Source: Adiantum capillus-veneris
Lineage: Eukaryota; Streptophyta; Polypodiopsida; Polypodiales; Pteridaceae
NCBI GenBank assembly: GCA_014529385.2
Contig: CM043959.1
Location: 93,260,529-93,324,528 of the forward strand
Reading direction: 5' to 3'
DNA: 64,000 nucleotides
A program made the position numbers and the translations under genes. The notes under the pieces were generated by a model. That model was not told where the DNA came from. It worked only from the letters and a program-made list of their open reading frames with translations, and did no database searches. Shown one piece after another: positions 10,975 through 21,903 of the stretch; position 1 is the stretch's first letter, and each line of letters opens with the position of its first letter.

Positions 10975-11780
10975 ACCGTGCACTTAATGGGGCTGGCCAA
11001 TCAACGTGAGGTGAGAAAAAGCTACCTTGGTGTGAGCGCAAGGCCGCCAAGGGGTGCGCCCCGCAGGGAAGAGGATAGCTCGGGTAAGAGAAGATCCTTC
11101 TCGAACAGAGATTGCAAGCTAAAGAAGAACCTCAAGAACCCAAGAACCAAGAACCCCAAGAACCCAAGTTCCTCGTGAACTTAAGAACCCAAGACCACAA
11201 GAACCCACGACTTCAATGGATGGTCATCACCCGAAGAGGAATGGATACTCCGCATGAAGGTGGTGAGCATGGGAGTGGCAAAGAAGATTTTTACCCACCA
11301 TGAGGTTTTTCCGACCCTCCCCCTTTCCCATCTACACCAAGGATTGCACTAACTCCTATGGAGGCTTTGGACGATGATGATGGACAGGAAGTTAGAAAGC
11401 GACAAAATAATGGCAGCCATAGAGCGTAAGTACCAAGACAGGATGGCAGCCATAGCGCGTGAGCATGAAGAAAGAAAAGCAAATTTTGATCGCGAGAACA
11501 AAGAAAGACAAGCAGCATTTGATTGTAGAACAAAGCAAGACAAGAGAAGGGCGACCAACACATGAAAGAGTTGTGGCGACTTTTTTCTATTGTGCAGGCG
11601 TAGTTTGCACAGATTGAGCAAAAGGAGACTCTCTCAGTCTCTTCTTCTCCAAAGCATGACACACATTATTTGCATGATTATGATAAGCATGATGATTTGA
11701 ATGATAATGACAAGCATGATGAATTGCATGATAATGACAAGCATGATGATTTGCATGAAGATGATGTGATTGTTCACAAG
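10975..11780 (+). pseudogene. element B internal ORF, 5' half
   Basis: Homologue of the A internal ORF. Recognisable pieces are a Lys/Pro-rich run (EPQEPKNQEPQEPKFLVNLR), a degraded DPPPFPSTPRIALTPME block at about 11310-11360, a basic Arg/Glu coil (KYQDRMAAIAREHEERKANF) and KHDDLNDNDKHDELHDND repeats. Several frameshifts and stops break it. The frame is cut at 11780, where element C begins, and resumes at 17370 (HK... then DDVLVDTFSS). Confidence 0.7.
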
Positions 11781-13019
11781 TGTAAGGTGCAGCGGAATGA
11801 ATGTTTGAACTTTGCTCAAGATGAGTGCTCCAAATTGTGCTCAAGGGTTCCTTTTACTTACGGAAGGGAGAGCCTTCCGTTCCTTTAGTGAGAGAGTGCA
11901 ATGGACACAAACAAAGTGGATGAACACTGTAAATGAAGGTGCATGAGACTGAGAGATAGAGAGAGAAGAGAATACGACACCAGAGACGTTGTAAAACCCT
12001 CCTCCAAAGGCCCCACTCTCTATGGCGAGAGCGGTCTACTTATGATTGCACAAATCTCTACAATGCTTGGACTTGCCGACGATGTCGACGACGATGAGGA
12101 CGACGATGAGACGGGCTAAAATCTGAAAACGCTAATGGCTGAAATCTGCAAATCTTTATCTGCTGAATTGTGACTCTATGTCAGTGACGACGGTACGACG
12201 ACGACGCGCTGAAAACGCAGATTTCAGATCTGCGTTTTCCGGGCTGAAACTACAAACTTCACTGGATCTGACCATGCGGCGAGGAACTATTGCGGGAAGG
12301 TGAGATCTGCGAGGTTCGGGGGTTCTTAGGCGAGTGCTAAGTGCTGAAAACTGAAAACGCTGGTCTATGGGCTGATTTAGTCGCGAAGATCTGCAAAAAT
12401 GCCGAGGTGTCTGGCAGATGCAAAAACGCTAGGGCTGAAAATCTTCTATCTGCTGCTGCCGATGGCCTTGCAATGCAAAACGCTGGCTGATCTGCTGTCG
12501 ACTTGTTGCCAGGCTGATGTAGAAACAAAACATTGGCTGATCTCTTGTGGTCTTGTCCAAAAACGCTAGCCAAGCTGCTGTGTAGCAAAAACGCTAGAAG
12601 TCCTTGAGGTCCTGTTGAGAAGGTGCCTATTGAGCGTGTGCTCCTGCTGCCTCTTCTGCTAGAAAGTGCTAACTTTGGTTTTCTTATATATTATCTTACC
12701 CAATTTTCCCTACCTACTTTCCAACAAAAGTCACTTAAATTAATAAGTAAAAAATGTCAAAAATAGGGAAAATTCAAAATAGGCTAAATGCACTAGAAAA
12801 TTTCCCTGATGGATTCTGATGGATTCTGATGGGAATGCTAATGATCATGCTGTGTGCAACCGGAGGATATGCATCTAATCTAAGTGACTGGTCATGCACG
12901 GTCTGCGAACAGACTCACAAAAGTGTCAGATCACTTCCTACTTCCTATTCTCGACTGACTGAACCCTGGTCGTGTGTAGCTTGTCCACGAACACATAGGG
13001 TTGGATGTGTCACGTGACA
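11781..13019 (-). repeat. 3' LTR of element C
   Basis: Read on the minus strand it starts TGTCACGTGACA and ends CCGCTGCACCTTACA (1,239 bp). A TATATAAG box is at 12683-12690. The complement of AAAAGGAGGGGA follows directly at 13020, which fixes this as the 3' LTR. Confidence 0.93.
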
Positions 13020-13287
13020 TCCCCTCCTTTTCAAAGTGAGGTACTGGTACCGAACTGTATGGCGTCGAGGGAGATCGCCAATAGCATCCGGAATCCTGGA
13101 AGGGACTCTTCGCCGGCCCACTCTGTTGTGTGGGTCGTGCGGTACTTGAACTTCATAAATGTCTGCAAAGCTTGCTTCTTTGGGCTGCGCCGAAAGCGAC
13201 ACAAAATCATCTATGGCTTCTTCCACGCTTCTACTTCGTCCAGAGTCATGCTTCTTTCTTCTTCAAGAATCTCCATGCTGAAAATTC

Positions 13288-14668
13288 TTAAAACCACTTC
13301 CAACACAAAAACATAAAGATACTTATTCCATGTAAAGTGACTGGAAAAAATCTTGTCTTCCTCAAAGACTGTGCATGCAATGTAGATGAACAAATAGACG
13401 GAGTGCCAAACCGTTCACCACACACACGCAAAAAATGAGATCGAATCTTTCTCTTCTGATCTAAATCAATCAACGCTGGCAATTCACAATGGAAATGCCC
13501 ATTCTTGGTGCTTATACTTTCATGTGCTCTTTCTGCAACTATGTCGTGCCAAGGACGAGACATGGAATGTGACTTCCTTGAATGCATACTTTTCAGCTTT
13601 TCATGAACAATCCGCATACATTCGTGCTCATTCATGAGTGAAACGTGCTCAACGTACAATATGTCATGTCTAGGAAAAGGGATCACATAACGACGCTGAC
13701 AAAAGTACAGGAAACGATCACGAATGAAACACTCGTACAATGCATACGTACTAATCATACGAACACATAATACTTCCTGTAAAGGTTCTTGAGACCTAGG
13801 CTTGAGAGCCAAGATCGGTTCTTCCTGAGTGGTCGAATCTTCCTGTGTGGGTTCTTTGGACCTCGACTCGAGAGCCAAGATCAATTCTTCGTGATTGATT
13901 GAATCTGCAATCAGGTTAGCTTCACTACAGAAAGTATCAACTAACACATCATCCTTGTGAACAATCACATATCTTCATGCAAATCATCATGCTTGTGAGA
14001 AATCACATCTTGATCATGCAAATCATCATGCTCATCATTATCATCCAAATCATCATGCAAATCCTGTGTATCATGCTGTGGAAAAGACGAGATTGAGAGA
14101 GTCTCCTTCTCCTAATCCCTTGCATCTGTGCCTGCACTTGAGAAAAGAGTCATAAGAACTCTTTCATGTGTTGGTCGCTCTCCTCTTTTCTTGCTTTGTT
14201 CTCGCGAACAAATTTGGCTTCTTCTAACTCCATGTCCATCACCATCTTGTCAAAAAGCTCCATAGGAGTTAGTGCAATCCTGGGTGTAGACAGGAAAGGG
14301 GGAGGGTCGGAAAAACCTCCTGGTGAAGAAAATTCTTCTTCGCCTCTCTCATGCTCATCACCTCTAAGCGAAGTATCCATTCCGTTTCGAGTGATGACCA
14401 TCCACTGAAGTCGTGGGTTCTTGTGGTCTTGGGCTCGTAAGTTCACAAGGAACTTGGGTTCTTGTGGGTCTTGGGCTCTTGGGTTCTTGGGGGTCTTGAG
14501 TTCTTGAGGTTCTTGAGGGTCTTCTTTTGCTTGCAATCTGTGTTTGAGAAGAATCTTCTCTTCACCCGAGTTCTGCTCTTTTCCGCGGGCGCACTCCTTG
14601 GCGGCCTTGCGCTCACAACAAGGTTGCTTTTTCCCACCGCACGTCGATTGGCCGGCCGCTAAGTGCAC
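13288..14668 (-). pseudogene. element C internal ORF, unknown function
   Basis: Homologue of the A and B ORFs, in two main pieces. The N-terminal piece (14668-14150, 172 aa) has a basic Lys/Pro-rich half (QEPQELKTPKNPRAQDPQEP) and the block FSDPPPFLSTPRIALTPMEL, ending near SDQHMKEFL. The C-terminal piece (13968-13288, 226 aa) has EELILALESRSKEP and EEPILALKPRSQEP, then LYECFIRDRFLYF, PFPRHDILYVEHVSLMNEHE, HGISIFMFLCWKWF. A frameshift and stops around 13970-14150 interrupt the His/Asp-repeat linker. Nothing in it matches a retroviral enzyme motif I know. Confidence 0.72.
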
Positions 14669-14867
14669 GGTCCGCTCTCAATGAGTGAAAAGAGGCACAA
14701 GGGGAGGCTGGACAAGCCCTTCTTTCTTGGGATTCTTGCCACTCTTCCAAAACACGATTAGGAATCGACACGCCCAAGCGAACTTGGGTTTGTGCGACCG
14801 CAACAAGCAAAAAAAAATCTTGTTATTCTTGTGGTTCTTTCCTTGAGTGATACAGAACACTGCCAAA

Positions 14868-14879
14868 GCTTTGATACCA
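14868..14879 (-). promoter_or_regulatory. primer binding site, initiator Met-tRNA (element C)
   Basis: Minus strand TGGTATCAAAGC, one base different from the TGGTATCAGAGC of A and B, one base from the 5' LTR boundary at 14881. Confidence 0.88.
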
Positions 14880-15999
14880 ATGTTAGGTGCAGCGGAATGA
14901 ATGTTTGAACTTTGCTCAAGATGAGTGCTCCAAACTGTGCTCAAGGGTTCCTTTTACTTACGGAAGGGAGAGCCTTCCGTTCCTTTAGTGAGAGAGTGCA
15001 ATGGACACAAACAAAGTGAACGGACACTGTGAATGAAAGTGCATGAGACTGAGAGATAGAGAGAGAAGAGAATGTGACACCTGAGACGTTGTAAAACCCT
15101 CCTCCGAAGGCCCCACTCTCTATGGCGAGAGCGGTCTACTTATGATTGCACAAATCTCTACAATGCTTGGACTTGCCGACAATGTCGACGACGATGAGGA
15201 CGATGACGAGACGGGCTGAAATCTGAAAACGCTAATGGCTGAAATCTACAAAATCTTTATCTGTTGAATTCTGACTCTATGTCGGTGACGATGTCGATGA
15301 CGACAATACGACAACGACGCGCTGAACACGCAGATGCTGAAATCTGCGTTTTCCGGGCTGAAACTGCAAACTTCGCTGGATTTGACCGTGCGGCGAGGAA
15401 CTGTTGCGGGAAGGTGAGATCTGCGAGGTTCGGCAGTTCTTTTGCGAGTGCTAAGTGCTGAAAACTGAAAACGCTGGTCTATGGGCTGATTTAGTCGCGA
15501 AGATCTGCAAAAATGCCGAGGTGTCTGGCAGATGCAAAAACGCTAGGGCTGAAAATCTTCTATCTGCTGCTGCCGGTGGCCTTGCAATGCAAAACGCTGG
15601 CTGATCTGCTGTCGACTTGTTGCCAGGCTGATGTAGAAACAAAACGTTGGCTGATCTGTTGTGGTCTTGTCCAAAAACACTAGCCAAGCTGCTGTGTAGC
15701 AAAAACGCTAGAAGTCCTTGAGGTCCTGCTGAGAAGGTGCCTGTTGAGCGTGTGCTCCTGCTGCCTCTTCTGCTAGAAAGTGCTAACTTTGGTTTTCTTA
15801 TATATTATCTTACCCAATTTGCCCTACCTACTTTCCAACAAAAGTCACTTAAATTAATAAGTAAAAAATGTCAAAAATAGGGAAAATAGGCTAAATACAC
15901 TGGAAAATTCCCTTGATGGATTCTGATGGGAATGTTGATGATCATGCTGTGTGCAACCGGAGGATATGCATCTAATCTAAGTGACTGGTCATGCACGGG

Positions 16000-16499
16000 A
16001 GGAGAGGCATTCGTGCCTGGCGTTGGAGCCCTATAAGGAGGCCGGCTATGAACAAACTCGTGGATACTTGCTGCTGCAGCTCAATAGGAGCACTATAGTG
16101 AATAGGAAGGAGGAGAGAATGCTGACTCTCGCGAGAGTAGGTGGACTCAAACTGGCTGATAGTTATATGCGCGGTCACAGCATTTGCACGTTGTGCTCCC
16201 AATTAGAGGGTCGTTCGCTTTCGCATTTGCTAATGAATTGTTCGGCGGTTGATGATTCTAGGGGGAGATGGCTAAACCGATTCAACTCCACCATCAACAC
16301 TCTAGACCCTTCGTTGGACCCTGAAGAAAGGACCGTTATCCTCCTTGGTGGGGAGGCTCGCGGGAAGCGGATGCCCTTTTGGGTACGCCGTGATCCGCAC
16401 TCGAGGGACGGAACCGTAGAGCACGTGCCTGTGGCGAAGTTCCTCGGTGAAGTTGTACCCCAGTACTTGGGTGTTATGCATAGGCGGATCTGGAGATAA
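16000..16499 (+). pseudogene. LINE ORF2 C-terminal fragment
   Basis: About 166 codons without a stop, truncated at the 5' end by the insertion event, ending at TAA 16497-16499. The segment CTLCSQLEGRSLSHLLMNC has the Cx2C...HxxxxC spacing of the zinc-binding region that follows reverse transcriptase in many LINE ORF2 proteins. Upstream residues (MLTLARVGGLKLADSYMRG) fit the thumb/C-terminal region. No RT catalytic motif lies in the retained part. The open frame can also be read through the preceding LTR (from 15981), but that start is not biological. Confidence 0.75.
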
Positions 16500-16626
16500 T
16501 GCTCCCCTTCCTATGCTATATTTTGAATCCAATCCCTTTCGGGGGAAATGACGTAATTCTCCCCAAGCGAAGCCAGATGAGCTATAAGAGCCGGGGGGGT
16601 CAACTTCACCTAAAAGGGGTTGGGAG

Positions 16627-16800
16627 CATAGTTACCTGGAACGGGAAATCGGAACGGGGAACGAGGAACGGCAACATGCATGAAATACCATTCCCTGTTT
16701 TGGATACTCACGTTTGAAACACGGAACAGGGATTCGGAACGGGAAATTGGGATGGGAACGGGGAACGGGGACCTGAAAATGGCCATTCCTTGTTACTATG
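16627..16800. mobile_element. 174-bp hAT-like MITE inside the LINE 3' UTR
   Basis: The flanks are a perfect 8-bp duplication, GTTGGGAG (16619-16626 and 16801-16808). The ends are CATAGTTACCTGGAAC and, complemented from the right, CATAGTAACAAGGAAT, imperfect terminal inverted repeats of about 16 bp. The interior is rich in GGAACGGG words. Size, CA...TG ends and 8-bp duplication point to a non-autonomous hAT derivative. It may have been inherited from the LINE source copy rather than inserted here. Confidence 0.85.
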
Positions 16801-17369
16801 GTTGGGAGGTGCAAAAGGGAGACACCACCAGCCTCAGCGGACGCCACCTGTGAGCTGACGCCCTTCCAAGCGGGTATGGTATTTCCTAGGGGAAAACCGT
16901 CAGGTTTCAAAGGCAGTTTAGTGAGGTGAACGATAAGTTTCCTGGAGGAGACAACTTTAAAGGGAAGACCGAAGCAAGTCCCGCAGTACCTGGGCCTCTG
17001 AACAGAGGTACTTGGTCGCTGTCACGCCCACCGAAATGGGTCTCTCAAGGGAACAATCATCGCCCTAAGAGAGTAGATAATTCTGGCCTCCCAAGTCTAG
17101 AGGAAACTAGTGACAAAAGCGTCTGCCTTTGGTTTCTGGGTGCATAGTCCTGGTCGTTCTTCTTGTTCACTTTTATGGTGTATGAGGAGAGCGGCCGAGC
17201 GTGCCCTACCCGACTCCGAAAACAAAACAAAACAAAACTGGTCATGCACGGTTTGCGAACAGACTCACAAAAGTGCCAGATCACTTCCTATTCTCGACTG
17301 ACTGGACTCCTTGTCGTGATGTAGCTTGTCCACGGACACATAGGGTTGGATGTGTCACGTGACAACAAG

Positions 17370-18060
17370 GATGATGTGTTAGTTGATACTTTCTCTAGTG
17401 AAGCTAACCTCATTGCAGAGACGATGAATCAGGAAGAACCGATCTTGGCTCTTGAGCCTAGGTCCAAAGAACCCCCTCAGGAAGAACCGATCTTGGCTCT
17501 CGAGCCTAGGTCCACAGGTGACAGAACCCCCACAGGAAGTATTATGTGTACGAATGATTCGTCAGTACGCATTGTTCGAGTGTCTTAATCGTGATGCTTT
17601 CCTGTATTTTAGTCACTGTCTTTATGTGATCCCTTTTCATAGGCATGGCATATTGTACGATGACCACGATTCACTCATGAATGAGCACGGATGTATGCGG
17701 ATGATTCATGAAAAGATGAAATGTTTGCATTCAAGGAATTCACATTCCATGTTCTTCCTTGGCATGATACAGTATCCGAAAGAGCACGAGAAGGATTGAG
17801 CATCAAGCATGGGCATGTCCATTATGATTTGCCACAGTTGATTGATTTAGATCAGAAACACAAAATTCGATCTCATTGTTTGCGTGTGTGTGGTGAACGG
17901 ATTGACACTCCGTCTATTTGTTCATCTACATTGCATGCACAGTCTTTAGAGAAGACGAGATTTTTTCCACTCACTTTACATGGAATGGGTATGTTCATGG
18001 TTTTGTGTTGGAAGTGGTTTCAGGAATTTTCAGCCTCGGAGATTCTTGAATAAGGTAGAC
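17370..18060 (+). pseudogene. element B internal ORF, 3' half
   Basis: Continuation of the B ORF after element C. It opens with DDVLVDTFSSEANLIAE and has two nearly adjacent EEPILALEPRS units. A frameshift near 17520 leads to a frame with YALFECLNRDAFLYFSHCLY and RHGILYDDHDSLMNEHG. Another shift near 17790 leads to HGHVHYDLPQLIDLDQKHK, GERIDTPSICSSTLHAQS and FMVLCWKWFQEFS. The C-terminal region is clearly homologous to A and C. No known domain is recognised. Confidence 0.72.
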
Positions 18061-18281
18061 GCATGACTATAGACGAAGTTGAATCATTGAAGGAGTCACA
18101 CAAGACTTTGTGTTGCTTTCAACGCGGCCCAAAGAAGCAAGCGTTGCAGACCTTTATGAAGTTCAAGTATCGCACGACACACGCATCGGAGTGGGCCGAC
18201 GAAGAGTCCTTTCCAGGATTTCCAGACACTGTTGGCGATCTCCCTCGACGCCATACAGTTCGGTACCAATACCTCACTTTG

Positions 18282-18293
18282 AAAAGGAGGGGA
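18282..18293 (+). promoter_or_regulatory. polypurine tract of element B
   Basis: AAAAGGAGGGGA directly before the TGTCACGTG start of the 3' LTR, identical to element A. Confidence 0.9.
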
Positions 18294-20906
18294 TGTCACG
18301 TGCACAGCTAACCCTATGTGTACGTGGACAAGCTACTTTAGGACATGAGTTCAGTTCAATTAGCTTAGAAAGTGATTTGGCACTTTTTTTAGTATGTTTG
18401 CACACCGTGCATGTCTAGGCACTTAGATTAGAGGCATATCCTCTAATTGCACACAACATGACCATCAGATTTCCATCAGAACCCATCAGGAGCATTTTTA
18501 CAGTGCATAGACCTATTTTTCCTATTTTTGACATTTTTCACTTATTATTTTTAAGTGACTTTTTTTGGGAATTAGGTAGGGAAATTTTGCTAAGTTTTTA
18601 TATATAGAAACCTAGCGCTAGCACTTTTTGGCAGAAGAGGCAGCAGGAGAACTTGCTCAATAGGCACCTTAGCAGAACCTCCCACAACAACCTAACGTTT
18701 TTGGAGCAGGAAGACTTTGCGTTTTTCTTCAACAACAACCTAGCGTTTTCAGCAAGACAAACCAGCCTTAGCGTTTTTGCATTGGCAACAGCCTGGCAAC
18801 AGCAAGAAGTAGCAGATCCCCTAGCGTTAGCAGATTTCCCTCACAGAACAACAATCAGCCTAGCGTTTTTGCATCAGCTTGATCCTCAACGGTTTTGCAG
18901 ATCTTCGCGACAGATTCAGCCCTAGACTCAGCGTTTTTAGTTTTCAGCAATCAGTTTTCGCAATGGACTCCCAAACCTCGCAGATCTCACCTTCCCGCCG
19001 CCGATCCTCGCCGCACGGTGTCGTGCAGCTCCGTTACCATGACGGAAAAAAGAGCAAAGAAATGCAAGCTAAGCTTCTTTGAAGCCTACACATTTATTGA
19101 GCAGTGATCAGGGCTTGCTAGCAGGCCAAGTTTAATGATTAATGTATGCCATATGCGGCTTTAAAGGGCCAACAGATGCCTTAATGATGCTAAAAAGGAG
19201 TATGCTTGAAGTGAGCACAGATGGGAGATTATGATCTAGAACTGCAATGCTTGAAGTGCTCTACCGGCCTGTCTTTACGACTCGTCATTTGGAGCTACGG
19301 TGAGGAAGTTAGAGCAGGTTGAAGTTTGAGTCAATTGCAGATCCGTACCGGATTGGGCAACTACAGCTGAGGGGACAAAAATGAAGTGAATGCATGGGCG
19401 TGAAGTGCTCACTTTGTGGAGCGTGTCGATCTTTTCAGATCAGTGATTGGAGTTACGACTGCCGAGATATTGGCCGTTAAAGAGTCACCGAGACCGGTTC
19501 CGTACCAGTCTGGTCCGCTCGGTCGTTGTTCCATCTAGGAATTTTACAGCATCAGCAAGGTTTGTATGCATTCTATGCAACTTGAGAAGTCTATAGGAAT
19601 TTACGGCTCGTCAGACAAAGTCCAGATTGATGAGATAATATGGCTTGAGGCCGGTGTCAGTTGTCAGCACTGCTGCGCTGGATAATTTGGCATCATCTGA
19701 GAAGCTGATACAAGCAATAAACAATCGAGTGCGAAGGAATGCCTTCCGGCAAATGCAATCACATATACGTGCATCTTAAAAGCATGTGGCATTATTTGAG
19801 ATGTTGATATGGGCAATAAAATTCGCGATGATATTGTCAGTCGAGGCTACTAAAAATCAAATACGTGCGAAGCAATACCTTGGTCTGTGTGCATACCCAA
19901 CGTGGTGCCATTGAATGTGGTGGGCCGATATGTATACCAAATGTGGTGCCCTTACAAGTGGCTAGGCCACCCAATAGAATCGATAGCCGACCGCCCAAGG
20001 CAAGTGAAGATGGACGCCCAAGATAGCACAGTAAACTTAAATGAAATTTGCAGAATCTTGAATGTAGATGAAGCAGATAAAGCGACATGAGGAAATTTTC
20101 ATCACCATCATCAGCTAAAGTTTGATTAATCATCGTCTTCAGGCCCGATGTCATTAACGGCCCGGTTAATCCTGTAAACCGGGAGCTTAAACTCCTAGTT
20201 AGTAGATGATCCAAGTGACGGTGCTGTTAACAGCTCGCCTTGGCTAAGGATTAAGTTGTAATCAAAGCATTATTCATTTAATTGATGATTATGGTCTTTG
20301 CCAGATCTTTCAGTGTCTGCTATTCTGTCTCTTCCACACCTCTCACAACTAGAGGCCCAACGCCTGCCTGACTCACGTTTCGAACACATATCCCCCGACA
20401 ACAGTGAGATCCATCGAAGTTTGCAGTTTCAGCTCAGAAAACGCAAATTTCAGCATCTGCATTTTCAGCACGTCGTCGTCGCATCGTCGCCATCGACATC
20501 GTCAACGATAGAGAGTCAGAATTCAGCAGATAAAGATTTGCAGATTTCAGACATTAGAGTTTTCACATTTCAGCCCGTCTCGTCATCGTCATGATCATCG
20601 GCGACATCGTCGCCAAGTCCAAAGCATTGTAGAGATTTGAGCAATCAATAGTAGACCGCTCTCGTCATAGCGAATGGGGCCTTCGGAGGAGGGTTTGACA
20701 ACATTTTGGTGTCGTATTCTTCTCTCTCTATCTCTCAGTCTCATGCACCTTCATTCACAGTGTTTATCCACTTTGTTTGTGTCCATTGCACTCTCTCACT
20801 AAAGGAACGGAAGGCTCTCCCTTCCGTAAGTAAAACAAACCCTTCAGCACAGTTTCGAGCACTCATCTTGAGCAAAGTTCAAGATTCACTTCCGCTGCAC
20901 CTTACA
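18294..20906 (+). repeat. 3' LTR of element B, split by another LTR-like insert
   Basis: The LTR sequence is 18294-19019 and about 20401-20906, ending CTGCACCTTACA. It is closest to the 5' LTR of B (same GCACA after TGTCACGT and the same TTACA end). The break lies at CCGCACGGT. Confidence 0.9.
19020..20400 (+). mobile_element. LTR-like insertion (probable solo LTR) in the 3' LTR of B
   Basis: About 1.38 kb, from (T)GTCGTGCAGCTCCG to ATCCCCCGACA. It is homologous in inverted orientation to 54269-55417, which begins TGTCGGGGGATGTG and ends CGGAACTTCACGACA. Shared stretches include CAGGGCTTGCTA, GATTAATGTATGC and ATGCGGCTTTAAA. The flanks ACGGT and ACAGT may be a 5-bp duplication with one change. 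No primer site, polypurine tract or coding region is seen. It is most simply a solo LTR of an unrelated family, but the start base is ambiguous by one. Confidence 0.7.
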
Positions 20907-21903
20907 CAATGTGACATAAAACGTGTTTTGGACCTCCGAAACGACGAAACGGTTGAAACTCTTCGGCGAAACAAACAAAACGAGTTGGTTTTTTTCGTTA
21001 AAACCTTCTTTTGACCAGCTGACCTTCAACCACCCGTTTGGGGATTTTTTGAGCCATGTACAAAGGCCGTCTCAAAAAGTCGATAGATTTTTTGACCCTC
21101 ACGCACATCTAGATTGTGTATATTCAATGTCTTGACATGTGAATTTGTATGTATATTCAATGTATATTCGATGTATAATTATAAATACATACATGTAAAA
21201 CGACACCTGTGTTTATAATTTGTATGTATATTCAATGTATAATTATAAATACATACATGTAAAACGACACCTGTGTTTCGTTTTCTTTGATCTTCGAAAC
21301 GAAACGTTTAAGAAACCTCGAAACGCATGAAACCCTGAAACGTTTCATGTCACATTGCTTTAAGGTGGACATCGAGTGTGTCCCTCTAGCCTCTCTTACA
21401 GTTTGGTTGTGCCATAGATCCGCATTCTTTTTTGGGGCACATCATCAGGAAATGTTAGAGTGGACGCGGAGGATTTTGGAGACACGGCCTAGGGGTTTCA
21501 GAGTCCCTTGGCTTTTGTGAGCTGCTACAGGAGGTTCGTTTTATATCAATCAAATACGTAGGGCAGGGGAGGGGCCACTTGGAACATCCGGCCATTCTTG
21601 AACATTCCCTCTAGTGCAGCTGTCCGGAATGCTAGAGCGTGGCGCTTTAGGGCCAAAAAATTGCCTTTCCTATACCACTGTCGCTTTATCCTAAATCTTT
21701 TCAACTCAAAAAATGGCCACCACAAAGTTTAGCAAGAAGGATTAGAGACCAGATGAAGATTGGGAAATTTAAATTTTTTAGTTGAAAAGTCCAAATAATG
21801 TAGAATTTTCCTTCTCAAAGATGGTTTTCCCCTTCTTATAGAGAGGTCAAAAGGATTCCCTAAAATTTTCCCGAGCCCACATGTTTGAAATCATTAGACA
21901 GCG

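Larger units (their letters stand above)
15999..17236 (+). mobile_element. 5'-truncated LINE (non-LTR retrotransposon)
   Basis: Insertion of about 1.24 kb into the 5' LTR of element C. It carries a C-terminal LINE ORF2 fragment, a 3' UTR of about 740 bp and an A-rich tail made of AAAAC units (17218-17236). The 14-15 bp target duplication CTGGTCATGCACGG is at 15985-15998 and 17238-17251. Truncation at the 5' end, an A-rich tail and a long variable duplication are signatures of target-primed reverse transcription. Confidence 0.9.
11781..17364 (-). mobile_element. element C: non-autonomous LTR retrotransposon nested in B
   Basis: Same family, opposite strand. 3' LTR 11781-13019, internal 13020-14880, 5' LTR 14881-17364 (split by a LINE). 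The 5-bp target duplication ACAAG is at 11776-11780 and 17365-17369. Polypurine tract and primer site are both present in the correct minus-strand order. The two LTRs have nearly equal net lengths (1,239 bp, and about 1,231 bp without the LINE) and look very similar by eye. C is younger than B, since it interrupts B. Confidence 0.93.
14881..17364 (-). repeat. 5' LTR of element C, split by a LINE
   Basis: The LTR occupies 14881-15998 and 17252-17364. A LINE copy and a duplicated target lie between. A TATATAAG box is at 15797-15804 on the minus strand. Its termini match those of the 3' LTR. Confidence 0.92.
9576..20906 (+). mobile_element. element B: non-autonomous LTR retrotransposon with nested insertions
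   Basis: Same family as A. The 5' LTR is 9576-10766, the internal DNA is 10767-11780 plus 17370-18293, and the 3' LTR is 18294-20906 with its own insert. The target duplication CAATG is at 9571-9575 and 20907-20911. The uninterrupted site is visible in the paralogous repeat at 33258. Element C interrupts the internal ORF in the His/Asp-repeat region. No gag-pol motifs are present. Confidence 0.93.
9571..21357. mobile_element. hAT-type MITE, copy 1, split by element B
   Basis: The MITE consists of 9571-9575 plus 20912-21357. Element B lies between and has duplicated CAATG. Terminal inverted repeats are CAATGTGACATAAAACG (left) and the complement of CGTTTCATGTCACATTG (right), 16 of 17 matching. 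The flanks CTTTAAGA and CTTTAAGG form an 8-bp target duplication with one mismatch. CA...TG ends and an 8-bp duplication are typical of hAT. Without B it is about 451 bp, longer than copy 2 (383 bp) because a segment around TGTATGTATATTCAATGTAT is tandemly duplicated. Noncoding. Confidence 0.85.
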
